Assembly: GCF_021117425.1 (NCBI RefSeq)
Contig: NZ_CP088298.1
Coordinates: 2,728,001-2,792,000, forward strand
DNA length: 64,000 nt
From: Brevibacterium zhoupengii
GTDB lineage: Bacteria; Actinomycetota; Actinomycetes; Actinomycetales; Brevibacteriaceae
Direction of reading: 5' to 3'
In this document: positions 19,078 to 26,934 of the stretch, one piece after another
Layout: each line of letters starts with the position of its first letter
Numbering within the stretch: position 1 is the stretch's first letter
Translations under genes and position numbers: made by a program
Notes under the pieces: generated by a model
What the model was told of the DNA's origin: nothing
Databases searched by the model: none
The model's input: only the letters and a program-made list of their open reading frames with translations

Positions 19078-20781
19078 TCATGTCAGCGCAGCTGAGCCGG
19101 TCTTGACCTGCCGGGCCGAGTCCAGCAGTTCGGCTGCATGGGCCTTCGCTGAGGAGGAGTCCTCCATGCCTGCCAGCATCCGTGAGAGTTCGATGACCCG
19201 TTCGTCCTCGCTGAGCTCTCTGACCCCGGACATCACCGTCTCGGCGTCATCGTCCTTGACGATGGTGACGTGCGTGTCGGCCCAGGCCGCGACCTGCGGC
19301 AGGTGGGTGACGACGATGACTTGGGCGTTCTCGGCCAGCTTCGCCAGTCGTCTCCCGATCTCGATGGCGGCCTTTCCGCCGACACCGGCATCGACTTCGT
19401 CGAAGACGTAGGTGGGGATGGCCTCCCCTGCCGCGCGGACGACCTCGATGGCGAGCATGACGCGTGAGAGCTCACCGCCGCTGGCGACCTTGCCTATGTC
19501 GTCTCCGGCCGAGGAGTCGTGCGGAGCGAAGGTCAGTCGCACGTCGTCACAGCCGTGGGCTGCCGGCTCCCGGTCGGTGAGTTCGAACGTCACTTGGGCC
19601 TTCGGCATCGACAGGGCTGCCAGTTCTGCGCTCACGGCGCGGGAGAACGATGCTGCGGTAGCTGTTCTGATCTCGGTCAGGCCGCGAGCCGCCTCGACCA
19701 TCGCGCTGTGGGCTTCGTCGAGTTCGGCGTCGAGCTGGTCAAGGTCGCGGTCATCGGCTTCGAGCTCTGCCAGTTCCTGAGCTGACCGGGTTTCGAAGTC
19801 GAGTACCTCGGTCACGTTCTGGCCGTAGGCGGCCAGGGACCCGAGTTCGGCCCGGCGGGCCTCGGTCTCTTCCAGTGAGGTCTCCCCCAGTTCGTCGAAT
19901 CCGGTGAGGTAGGAGCTGAGCTCCGCGGCGGAGTCGGACAGTCGCAGGACGGCGTCATTGAGGGCGGCCTTGATGCGGGCCAATTCCGGGTCCGCGGATT
20001 CGACGTCGGACAGTGCGCTGATCGCCTGGTGCACGTGATCGACAGCGGCACCGGCATCGTCGAGTTCGCTGCCGAGCAGGAGGTCATGGGCGCTGCCGAC
20101 GGCCTGCGTGATCTCGGCGGCGGCACCGAGTTTCGCGGCCTGCGCGGTCAGAGCTTCGTCTTCGCCTGGAACCGGGCGCACCTTGTCGATGGCTTCGAGG
20201 CAGCCGTTCAGCCACAGGATCCTCTCCCGCCTGGCCGCGGTGCTGTCCTTGATCCGGGCGACCTTGGTCTGGGTCTCGCGCCAGTTCTCAAATGCCGCGT
20301 GGTATTTCTTGGCCACAGCTTCGAGTTCGGGGCCTCCGGCTGCGTCGAGGAGCTGGCGCTGCTGGGCGGGGCCCTTGAGTCGCAGCTGTTCGGACTGTCC
20401 GTGCAGGGTGATGAGCTCATCGGAGATCTCGGTGAGCACGGAGATGGGGACGGTGCGTCCTCCGGCGGTGGCGCGGGCTCGGCCCTTCTGGGCCACGGTA
20501 CGGGAGATGATCGCTTCGTCTTCGGCGCTGCCGCCGGCTTCTTCGATGCGGGAGCGCACAGAGTCGGTGACCGAGGAGAAGATGCCTTCGACCTCGGCCT
20601 TCTCAGCGCCCTTGCGGACCACGCCGGAACCGACCTTGCGGCCCATGAGCAGGCTCAGCGCGGAGACGAACATCGTCTTGCCGGCACCGGTTTCACCGGT
20701 GACGACGGTGAAGCCGGTGGAGAGTTCGACCTCTGCTTCGGCAATCACGCCGAGGTGGGAGATCCTCAGTTCGGAAATCAT
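19078..20781 (-). CDS. recN: DNA repair protein RecN
   Basis: SMC-like ATPase of double-strand break repair; 567 residues. The Walker A VTGETGAGKTMF lies near residue 28. A long helical coiled-coil region occupies the middle (about 150-390). The C-terminal ABC signature region (VASGGELSRVMLAIEV) and Walker B (YVFDEVDAGVGGKAAIEIG) complete the head domain. The start is immediately next to the nadK stop (20782), the conserved tlyA-nadK-recN order of actinobacteria. Confidence 0.96.
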   Translation of the reverse strand: MISELRISHLGVIAEAEVELSTGFTVVTGETGAGKTMFVSALSLLMGRKVGSGVVRKGAEKAEVEGIFSSVTDSVRSRIEEAGGSAEDEAIISRTVAQKGRARATAGGRTVPISVLTEISDELITLHGQSEQLRLKGPAQQRQLLDAAGGPELEAVAKKYHAAFENWRETQTKVARIKDSTAARRERILWLNGCLEAIDKVRPVPGEDEALTAQAAKLGAAAEITQAVGSAHDLLLGSELDDAGAAVDHVHQAISALSDVESADPELARIKAALNDAVLRLSDSAAELSSYLTGFDELGETSLEETEARRAELGSLAAYGQNVTEVLDFETRSAQELAELEADDRDLDQLDAELDEAHSAMVEAARGLTEIRTATAASFSRAVSAELAALSMPKAQVTFELTDREPAAHGCDDVRLTFAPHDSSAGDDIGKVASGGELSRVMLAIEVVRAAGEAIPTYVFDEVDAGVGGKAAIEIGRRLAKLAENAQVIVVTHLPQVAAWADTHVTIVKDDDAETVMSGVRELSEDERVIELSRMLAGMEDSSSAKAHAAELLDSARQVKTGSAALT

Positions 20782-21723
20782 CTACGCCTCCTCGATCGGT
20801 CCCCGCCAACCGGAGACGGGCAGTCGGAACTTCGCCACCAATCGATCGGTGAAGGGACCGGTGTGCAGCCGGGCCAGTTTGATCGGAGACTGTGAACGCT
20901 TAGCTTCGATCCGTGCCCCGGCGGGCAACTCCAGGGCTCTGCGTCCATCGCACCACAGGACTGCTGAGAAGTCCGGGTTGCGTGGGGAGATCTCCACGCC
21001 GAGGCGGGAGTCGGGGTTGACGACGAGTGGCTCGGTGAAGAGGGCGTGGGCTGAGATCGGGATGAGCAGCAGCGCTTCGACCTCGGGCCAGACGATGGGT
21101 CCACCGGCAGAGAACGCATAGGCGGTCGATCCGGTCGGCGTCGCCAGGATCACTCCGTCACAGCCGAAGGAGGACACCGGTCGGGCGTCGACGCCGAGGA
21201 CGACGTCGATCATGCGGGCCTTGGAGGTCTTTTCGATGGTGGCCTCGTTGAGAGCCCAGGCGTTGTAGATCGCCTCCCCTTCGTGCCAGACGGTGACGTC
21301 GAGTGCGAGGCGTTCCTCGACGAGGTAGTCACGTTGGGAGGCTCGATGGACCGCCTCGGCGAGGTCCTCTCTCTCACTTTCGGCGAGGAATCCCACATGT
21401 CCGAGGTTGACGCCCATGAGCGGCACACCGGACCCGTGGAAGCGTTCGGCCGCGCGCAGGATCGTGCCGTCGCCGCCTAAGACGATGACGAGTTCGCATT
21501 TGGTCTTCCAGATCGCCAGCTGGGCTGGGTCGATGACCTCGCAGCGGCTGAGCAGCTCCTGTTGCACGTCGGCGTGGGAACTGCGTTCGGCGAAGTTGAG
21601 GACCTCCTCGTCGAGGACGACTGGGGTGATTCCGTCGTCGAGGAGCGCCTTCCACACGCTCACTGCTGCCACTGCTGATTCCTCGCGTTGGGGGTGCAGC
21701 AGCACCATGATGTGTCGGCTCAC
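20782..21723 (-). CDS. nadK: NAD kinase
   Basis: ATP- or polyphosphate-dependent NAD kinase of 313 residues that makes NADP. The GGDGT motif is at LGGDGTILRAAE, followed by MGVNLGHVGFLAE and the second conserved block CDGVILATPTGSTAYAFSAGGPIVWPE. All core motifs are present. Its start overlaps the tlyA stop by 4 nt (21720-21723). Confidence 0.96.
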   Translation of the reverse strand: MSRHIMVLLHPQREESAVAAVSVWKALLDDGITPVVLDEEVLNFAERSSHADVQQELLSRCEVIDPAQLAIWKTKCELVIVLGGDGTILRAAERFHGSGVPLMGVNLGHVGFLAESEREDLAEAVHRASQRDYLVEERLALDVTVWHEGEAIYNAWALNEATIEKTSKARMIDVVLGVDARPVSSFGCDGVILATPTGSTAYAFSAGGPIVWPEVEALLLIPISAHALFTEPLVVNPDSRLGVEISPRNPDFSAVLWCDGRRALELPAGARIEAKRSQSPIKLARLHTGPFTDRLVAKFRLPVSGWRGPIEEA

Positions 21724-22523
21724 GGCTCTCCTCTCATGATCTGATCCAGATGGGTTTCGATGTCCGCCTCGTTGAGCCTATCGGACTCGGTTCGTGTTTT
21801 CCCTGGTCGAACACGCAGGAAATACTCCCGGTTTCCGCTCGGACCTGGGAGGACGGAGGGCGCGATGTCGGTTACGCGAGCCTCGTGTTCGCTGATGCCG
21901 GCGAGGACGGAGTCCAGGGCGCGGCGCCGTTTGGTCGCGGTCGCCACGACACCGTGTTTGTCGAGTGCGCCGCGGGCGAGTTCGAATTGGGGTTTGACCA
22001 TGAGCAGCAGCTCACCGGTGGGTCGTGTGGCTGCCAGCAGCGGGGCCAGCAGGAGGCGCAGGGAGATGAAGGACACGTCGGCGACGACCAGATCGACCTG
22101 CGGTACATCGGAGTCGTCGAGCTCGCGGAGGTTGAGGCCCTCCCGGACATGGATACGCGGGTCCTCGCGGAGTCCGGCATCGAATTGGTCGTGTCCGACG
22201 TCAACGGCCCAGACCTCTGCCGCGCCGCGGTGCAGCAGAACCTGCGTGAAGCCGCCGGTAGAGGCGCCGGCGTCGAGTGCGCTCAGTCCTGTGACGTCGT
22301 CTATTGAGAACGATTCAAGCGCGCCGAGGAGTTTGTGGGCGCTGCGTGCCACCCACGGATCGGGTTCTGTAACGCTGAGTTCATCGGAGTCGGACACGAC
22401 CTGCGAAGGCTTCGACACGGTGTGGCCGTTGACGCTGACGCGTCCGGCAGCGATCTCTCGTGCCGCACGGGAGCGTGTGGCGATCAGTTCCCGTTCGACC
22501 AGTTCGCGGTCGAGTCTGCTCAC
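21720..22523 (-). CDS. tlyA: TlyA-family rRNA 2'-O-methyltransferase
   Basis: Protein of 267 residues. An N-terminal S4 domain (ELVERELIATRSRAAREIA) is joined to an FtsJ-like Rossmann methyltransferase with SAM motif ALDAGASTGGFTQVLL and the block DLVVADVSFISLRL. In mycobacteria TlyA methylates 16S C1409 and 23S C1920 and makes ribosomes sensitive to capreomycin; the same targets are likely here. The start overlaps the small Pro-rich ORF stop by 4 nt. Confidence 0.93.
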   Translation of the reverse strand: MSRLDRELVERELIATRSRAAREIAAGRVSVNGHTVSKPSQVVSDSDELSVTEPDPWVARSAHKLLGALESFSIDDVTGLSALDAGASTGGFTQVLLHRGAAEVWAVDVGHDQFDAGLREDPRIHVREGLNLRELDDSDVPQVDLVVADVSFISLRLLLAPLLAATRPTGELLLMVKPQFELARGALDKHGVVATATKRRRALDSVLAGISEHEARVTDIAPSVLPGPSGNREYFLRVRPGKTRTESDRLNEADIETHLDQIMRGEP

Positions 22524-22723
22524 AATGAACTCACCTGCGAGTCGAGGTCGTCGAGGAGTGCGGAGAGGTGGTCGTGCCGTTCGGCACTGGGTGCCTCGCC
22601 GATCTGTTCGAGGTCGCGACGCCAGGCTTCGACCGGCACATCACCGTTGACCGAGGCGGGAGTCGGTGCGGGTGTTGGGGTCGGTGCGGCAGGCTGCTGT
22701 GGCTCGTGGCTCGGTTCAGTCAT
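22520..22723 (-). CDS. Small Pro/Ala/Thr-rich protein between HAD phosphatase and tlyA
   Basis: ORF of 67 residues. The first half is a Pro/Ala/Thr low-complexity tract and the second half is a probable amphipathic helix (VEAWRRDLEQIGE then ERHDHLSALLDDLDSQV). A small ORF lies at the same place in M. tuberculosis (Rv1693), between Rv1692 and tlyA, which supports it being real. It overlaps the HAD gene by 8 nt and tlyA by 4 nt, as expected of a translated operon member. Function unknown. Confidence 0.75.
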   Translation of the reverse strand: MTEPSHEPQQPAAPTPTPAPTPASVNGDVPVEAWRRDLEQIGEAPSAERHDHLSALLDDLDSQVSSL

Positions 22724-23750
22724 GGATCCTCCGTGGCAGATTCCCTGGAGCCACGTCCTCGCCGCGGTCCATCGCCTCCCATGCTAATCGGAGTGCGCTC
22801 TCGACCGTTGAAACACTGTCCTGGGCAGACTCGTCCACACGGAGTTCACCGTCGACGATCTGACATGCTGCCGACCCCGAAGTCTCGTCCGACGCTGGTT
22901 GCGCGCTGCCGGTGATCAGAGTCGGCAGACTCCGCAGACTGGGCAGGATGTAGGTGGGGCGCAGCTCGGAACTCGTGTGGAGTGCATCGTGGATGTCGTG
23001 GACGCCGGTGAGGACGAGAGCGGTTTCGAACCCTGCTGAGTTGCCGCCTTCGATGTCGGTGTCGAGACGATCGCCGACCATGAGGGGACGTTGAGCTCCG
23101 CACCTGTGGGCTGCGAATTCCATCATGTGCGGAGAGGGTTTGCCGACGACGGTCGGCTGCGTGCCTGTGAGTCGCGCGAGCATGTCGATGAATGCCCCAT
23201 TGCCCGGGACTCGGCTTCTAGGTCCCACCATCGAATAGTCGGGGTTGGTTGCCCACCATTCGATGCCTGCCGTGATCGCCTCGCAGGCGGCCACGATCTT
23301 TTGATACGTGATCTCCGGGTCGAGCCCCTGGGCGATGGCCACTGGGCCATCATCAAGGGTGCGTGTGACCTGCAAGCCCTCGGATTCCAGTGCGGTTGCC
23401 AGTCCGGTGGTGCCCAACAGGTAGATGGGTGCGCTGGTCCCGAATTTCTCGGCGAGCTTCCCCGCCAGCACCTGCGCCGAGGTGGTCACCTCGGCAGGTG
23501 TCGTGCTGATTCCCAGCGTGGAGATGTGCTCGGCCACCACCTCGGCGGTGCGGGTGGCATTGTTCGTCACATAGCTGACGGGGATGGACTGATCGTGGAG
23601 GAAGTTGATGCCCTCCACGGCTCCGGAGATCGGTTCCGGACCGTGGTAGACAACGCCGTCGAGGTCGAACAGCACACAGTCGATCGGTGCGCCCGATTCC
23701 TCAGGCGCACGTCGATCGACTGGTGCTGCTGCATTGGCGACTGGCGTCAC
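22716..23750 (-). CDS. HAD-IIA family hydrolase (NagD/phosphoglycolate phosphatase-like)
   Basis: Phosphatase of 344 residues. The nucleophile motif is VLFDLDGVVYHG (about residue 29), followed by SYVTNNATRT (motif II), GKPSPHMMEFA (motif III Lys) and MVGDRLDTDIEGGNSAGFETALVLTG (motif IV), the full HAD-IIA set. Equivalent to Rv1692, reported as a glycerol-3-phosphate phosphatase; that activity is an inference here. The GTG start overlaps the TPR-protein stop by 4 nt. A C-terminal extension of about 60 residues follows the domain. Confidence 0.9.
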   Translation of the reverse strand: MTPVANAAAPVDRRAPEESGAPIDCVLFDLDGVVYHGPEPISGAVEGINFLHDQSIPVSYVTNNATRTAEVVAEHISTLGISTTPAEVTTSAQVLAGKLAEKFGTSAPIYLLGTTGLATALESEGLQVTRTLDDGPVAIAQGLDPEITYQKIVAACEAITAGIEWWATNPDYSMVGPRSRVPGNGAFIDMLARLTGTQPTVVGKPSPHMMEFAAHRCGAQRPLMVGDRLDTDIEGGNSAGFETALVLTGVHDIHDALHTSSELRPTYILPSLRSLPTLITGSAQPASDETSGSAACQIVDGELRVDESAQDSVSTVESALRLAWEAMDRGEDVAPGNLPRRIHD

Positions 23751-26041
23751 TGATGACCGTTCAGCCGATACGAGACGTTCGTCTCCTCTGAGCTCGCGTT
23801 GTCTGCAGGCTTGAGGCTCGTGCCCGATTCTTCGGGTTCCGCGTGAGCTTCTTCGTCGGAGGTCTCGGAAGTCTCCTCACCGGAAGCGGCGCTTTCCTCG
23901 GCGTCCTCGAGAAGTTCGTCGAGTTCAGCTTCGATCTCCTCGTCAGAGACCTTGACCTTCTTCAGTTCCTTCTCTGAGACGTGCGTCTTCGACTTCGCCG
24001 GAACGTGATCGTCTCCAGCCGCGTCAGCAACGGCATCTGTGATGGCGTTGTCTGCGACGAGGCTGGCTGTAGGGGAATCGTCGGCCTCGGCGTCGCCAGC
24101 GTCCTCGTCGAACTCTGCTTCGTCCGCGACCTCAGCGTCTGCGTCGTCGAAATCGACATCGTCGGCGCCTGAACCAGCCGCGGTCGAAAGTTCGGTCTCG
24201 GCATCGTCGAACTCAGCGTCTTCGAGTTCTGCAGCGTCCCTGTTGTCAACGTCAGCCATGCCAACAGCATCAGCATCGTGTGCCGAGCCGTGCTCAGCCT
24301 CAGCAGGAGCATCGTCGAGTGAGGCAGGCTCGTCATCTTCGATCTCTTCGACGGTCTCGATTTCCACGCCGAGGTTGGGGTCTGGCTCTTCGTCCCCGAA
24401 GAGAGTGCCCGTGGCCTTGGCAGTGCGACGCGAAAGCTCCTCGTACTTGTCGGCCATCTCGGTTTCTCCGTGCAGGCGCAGCACTTCGGAATATGCGGCC
24501 ATCAGTCGCACCAGTGCACCGCTTGGCTTCTGCGTGAAGTCCTCGGCTTCGATCAGAGCGCGTGCGCCCTTGAGGTCACCGAGGTCCGATTTCGCTCCGG
24601 CTGCCACGATGACGAGTTCGGTGCGAGCATCGTTGTCGAGGTCGAGCTCTGCTGCCGACTCGAACAGTTCAAGTGCCTTCTGAGGCTTCTCACGGCCACG
24701 TTCGGCATCGGCGATGAGCGCGATGTTGTCGTCCGAACCGGAGATGCGACGGTGAGTGCGCAGTTCGCGCACCGCCTCGTCGTACTTCTCCACGTGGTAG
24801 GCGGCAATGCCGAGGGCTTCTCGGACGAGACCGACGCGACCCGCGCGAGCCATGGCTGCCTTTGCGTGTTCGTAGGCGCGTTCCGGATCGACGTCCAGGA
24901 ATCCTCCGGCGGAAACGAGATGCTTGGCAACTGCCGCAGCATTCTCCTTGTCGAGAGAACGCAGCTGGCCCAACAGCTCCTTGTCGAGCTCCTTGCCGGT
25001 GACCTCTTCGGGGATCGGCGGTTCTTGTATCCGCGGACGACGGGCACGCTGCTCACGTGCGTATTCGCCGGTGTCGGTTGACCGAACGGCCCTACGGTCG
25101 TTGTTGTTACGACCGAATCCACCGCGATCACTACCGCCGCCTTCACGACGTCGGTCTCCTCCGCGGTCATTACGGCGATCGCCCTGGTATCCCCCACGAC
25201 GATCGTTGCGACGGTCGCCGCCGAAACTGCGACGTTCACCGTCATTGGAGCGGTTGCCTTGGTACCCGCCACGACGTTCACCATCATTGGAGCGGTTGCC
25301 CTGGTAGCCCCCACGGCGTTCACCGTCGTTAGAGCGATTGCCCTGGTACCCCCCACGACGCTCACCGTCGTTAGAACGGTTGCCCTGGTAGCCCCCACGG
25401 CGTTCACCATCATTACGACGATCACCTTGGTAGCCCCCACGACGTTCACCGTCGTTGGAGCGATTCCCTTGGTACCCACCTCGGCGATCGTCCCGACGGT
25501 CTCCGCCGAAGCTGCGACGTTCACCATCATTGGAGCGATTCCCCTGGTAACCACCACGACGCTCACCGTCGTTCGAACGGTTGCCCTGGTAGCCACCGCG
25601 ACGCTCGCCGTCATTGCTGCGATTGCCCTGATAACCGCCACGACGCTCACCGTCATTGCGACGGTCGCCGCCGAAGCTGCGACGCTCACCATCGTTAGAG
25701 CGATTGCCCTGGTAACCACCACGACGTTCACCATCGCTGGAGCGGTTACCTTGGTAGCCCCCACGGCGATCACCGTCATTGCGACGGTCACCACCGAAGC
25801 TGCGGCGCTCACCGTCGTTACTGCGATTGCCCTGGTAACCTCCACGACGCTCACCGTCGTTAGAACGGTTACCTTGGTAGCCGCCTCGGCGGTCGTCGCG
25901 ACGATCGGAGTTACGTGACCCGCGCTCGTCCCGGGACTGGTGAGAGTCCTGTCGACGATTGTGATTGCTGTCGCGATCTGAGCGGCGCCCGCCGTCCGAA
26001 CGGCGGTTGTGCTGGCTGTCTCGCGAATCCCCTGGGGCCAC
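23747..26041 (-). CDS. TPR-like protein with long RGGYQG-repeat N-terminus and acidic C-terminus
   Basis: A 764-residue protein in three parts. Residues 1-50 are Arg/Asp/Ser-rich. Residues 51-292 hold 14 RRGGYQG units (typical unit RRGGYQGNRSNDGE) and four RRSFGGDRR units. Residues about 345-590 form helical TPR-like repeats (LDKELLGQLRSLDKENAAA through ADKYEELSRRTAKATG), the part equivalent to Rv1691. Residues about 590-764 are highly acidic. The GTG start (26041) follows AGGGAGAA. The RGG/Tyr repeats resemble RNA-binding disordered regions, so a role in RNA or ribosome handling is plausible but unproven. Confidence 0.85.
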   Translation of the reverse strand: MAPGDSRDSQHNRRSDGGRRSDRDSNHNRRQDSHQSRDERGSRNSDRRDDRRGGYQGNRSNDGERRGGYQGNRSNDGERRSFGGDRRNDGDRRGGYQGNRSSDGERRGGYQGNRSNDGERRSFGGDRRNDGERRGGYQGNRSNDGERRGGYQGNRSNDGERRGGYQGNRSNDGERRSFGGDRRDDRRGGYQGNRSNDGERRGGYQGDRRNDGERRGGYQGNRSNDGERRGGYQGNRSNDGERRGGYQGNRSNDGERRGGYQGNRSNDGERRSFGGDRRNDRRGGYQGDRRNDRGGDRRREGGGSDRGGFGRNNNDRRAVRSTDTGEYAREQRARRPRIQEPPIPEEVTGKELDKELLGQLRSLDKENAAAVAKHLVSAGGFLDVDPERAYEHAKAAMARAGRVGLVREALGIAAYHVEKYDEAVRELRTHRRISGSDDNIALIADAERGREKPQKALELFESAAELDLDNDARTELVIVAAGAKSDLGDLKGARALIEAEDFTQKPSGALVRLMAAYSEVLRLHGETEMADKYEELSRRTAKATGTLFGDEEPDPNLGVEIETVEEIEDDEPASLDDAPAEAEHGSAHDADAVGMADVDNRDAAELEDAEFDDAETELSTAAGSGADDVDFDDADAEVADEAEFDEDAGDAEADDSPTASLVADNAITDAVADAAGDDHVPAKSKTHVSEKELKKVKVSDEEIEAELDELLEDAEESAASGEETSETSDEEAHAEPEESGTSLKPADNASSEETNVSYRLNGHQ
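25166..25891 (-). repeat. In-frame 42-nt coding repeat array (RGGYQG units)
   Basis: About 18 tandem coding units: 14 of the RRGGYQG type, mostly 42 nt, and four of the RRSFGGDRR type (33-39 nt). Units keep the same amino acids while differing at many third codon positions (for example the Tyr-Gln-Gly-Asn codons vary around tggta(g/c/a)cc on the plus strand). The array is therefore not a fresh identical expansion and is likely kept by selection on the protein. Confidence 0.9.
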
Positions 26042-26078
26042 GATTCTCCCTATAAAGTCTTTTCAATGATTCCGCACC

Positions 26079-26084
26079 ATTCTA
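26079..26084 (-). promoter_or_regulatory. Probable -10 element of the TPR-protein operon
   Basis: On the minus strand the hexamer TAGAAT lies 38 nt upstream of the GTG start of the RGGYQG-repeat gene. The -35 region is weak. This would drive the repeat protein, the HAD phosphatase, the small ORF, tlyA, nadK and recN. Confidence 0.4.
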
Positions 26085-26204
26085 GTCCACTGGAAACCGG
26101 TAAGTCCTGTGCGTGAGAACACGTATTTATGGTGAACCGAGCACAGCAACAGAGCCGACAAGTTCTCATAAGCCGCATGAGCCCGCGTCAAGGCGAAATA
26201 TCCG

Positions 26205-26242
26205 ACGGGTTGCTCGCAGTCCCGATCGACCACGCAACCCGT
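26205..26242. repeat. Inverted repeat, 9-bp arms with 20-nt loop
   Basis: Perfect arms ACGGGTTGC (26205-26213) and GCAACCCGT (26234-26242). No T-tract follows on either strand, so it could be an operator or an RNA hairpin rather than a classical terminator. Confidence 0.5.
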
Positions 26243-26265
26243 TGGCGAATGATTAGACCACCGTC

Positions 26266-26280
26266 ACTCCTATTAGGAGT
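26266..26280. promoter_or_regulatory. 15-nt palindrome ACTCCTATTAGGAGT, candidate operator
   Basis: Perfect 7+1+7 palindrome about 40 nt upstream of the TAGAAT hexamer at 26322. The place and symmetry suit binding of a dimeric regulator controlling the plus-strand transcript toward betB-codA; no regulator gene is nearby. Confidence 0.4.
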
Positions 26281-26321
26281 TTGGGCCCGACAAAACCCTG
26301 GGGACGTTTTCAAACGCTCTG

Positions 26322-26455
26322 TTAGAATCGTGGCGAGCCGTCCCGCTGGCAGTGGCCTGCGGGACGTACGGTCATCTCATCGAGGTCAGTAGAGGGTTGA
26401 TGAAGCCTGGCGTGGAAGATTCGAGCATGTCGGTCAATTCCTTGTGCTCGCCCAC
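26322..26455 (+). ncRNA. Candidate structured leader or small RNA upstream of betB-codA
   Basis: A TAGAAT hexamer (26322-26327) precedes a strong hairpin: CGTCCCGC (26339-26346) pairs with GCGGGACG (26359-26366), with an inner GGC/GCC. The segment GGCGAGC (26332-26338) can pair with GCTCGCC (26446-26452), closing a domain of about 125 nt. The same 3' segment can instead pair locally with CGAGCA (26422-26427). I recognise no known RNA family: SRP RNA, tmRNA and RNase P motifs are absent. Either a small RNA or a long 5' leader is possible. Confidence 0.35.
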
Positions 26456-26934
26456 ATCAATTTCATTATCATCCCATCACACTACATCGGCAATTAAATG
26501 CATTCGGTATGCACGCACAAATTCCCGACGTCATTTCAAACGCCACCACACGATTGCCAGTCCGATCAATAGCGGTAACTTACTTCCGACATTTGTGCTC
26601 ATTGTCACCGTAACCGCCGAGCCCGGAACGCAGGACAGCGCTCGACGCGATACCGAGAGCGCCAACGTTCCCGAGCCCACCCGCGGTCATTCGAATGTCG
26701 ACAGCCGATATTGCTCAGTCCCGCATAAGCGCCTCCTGGCGCTCGATTTCTGTGATCCGGTTCATTCGATTAAGCATCGGACGCCCCTGTTCGCATATCG
26801 TGGCTATCGGAAGCGCCACCACCAGCGGAAAGAGGAGGCATGCTCACAGTTCTGACTCCCCCGCCCACACTGGTGGACTGCACAATCTCGAACTCAATCT
26901 CAACGACTTTCACCATCAAGGAATAGGAGACATC

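Larger units (their letters stand above)
26042..26934. other. 893-nt noncoding region with several inverted repeats
   Basis: I see no convincing gene here. It holds the TPR-protein promoter (minus), a 9-bp inverted repeat (26205-26213 with 26234-26242), a 15-nt palindrome (26266-26280), a possible plus-strand promoter and structured RNA (26322-26455), and an AT-richer stretch (about 26440-26620) before betB. Two plus-strand open frames (26129-26392 and 26352-26855) have no family resemblance, no good ribosome site and unusual codon use. Confidence 0.7.

Noticed and set aside
25259..25918. Long plus-strand open frame rich in Val/Thr/Ala opposite the RGGYQG repeats
   Set aside because: It is the antisense shadow of the coding repeats; its periodicity follows the real gene and it has no domain or ribosome site.
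26129..26855. Two plus-strand open frames in the region before betB
   Set aside because: No family resemblance, no convincing ribosome site, and codon use unlike neighbours; the region looks noncoding.
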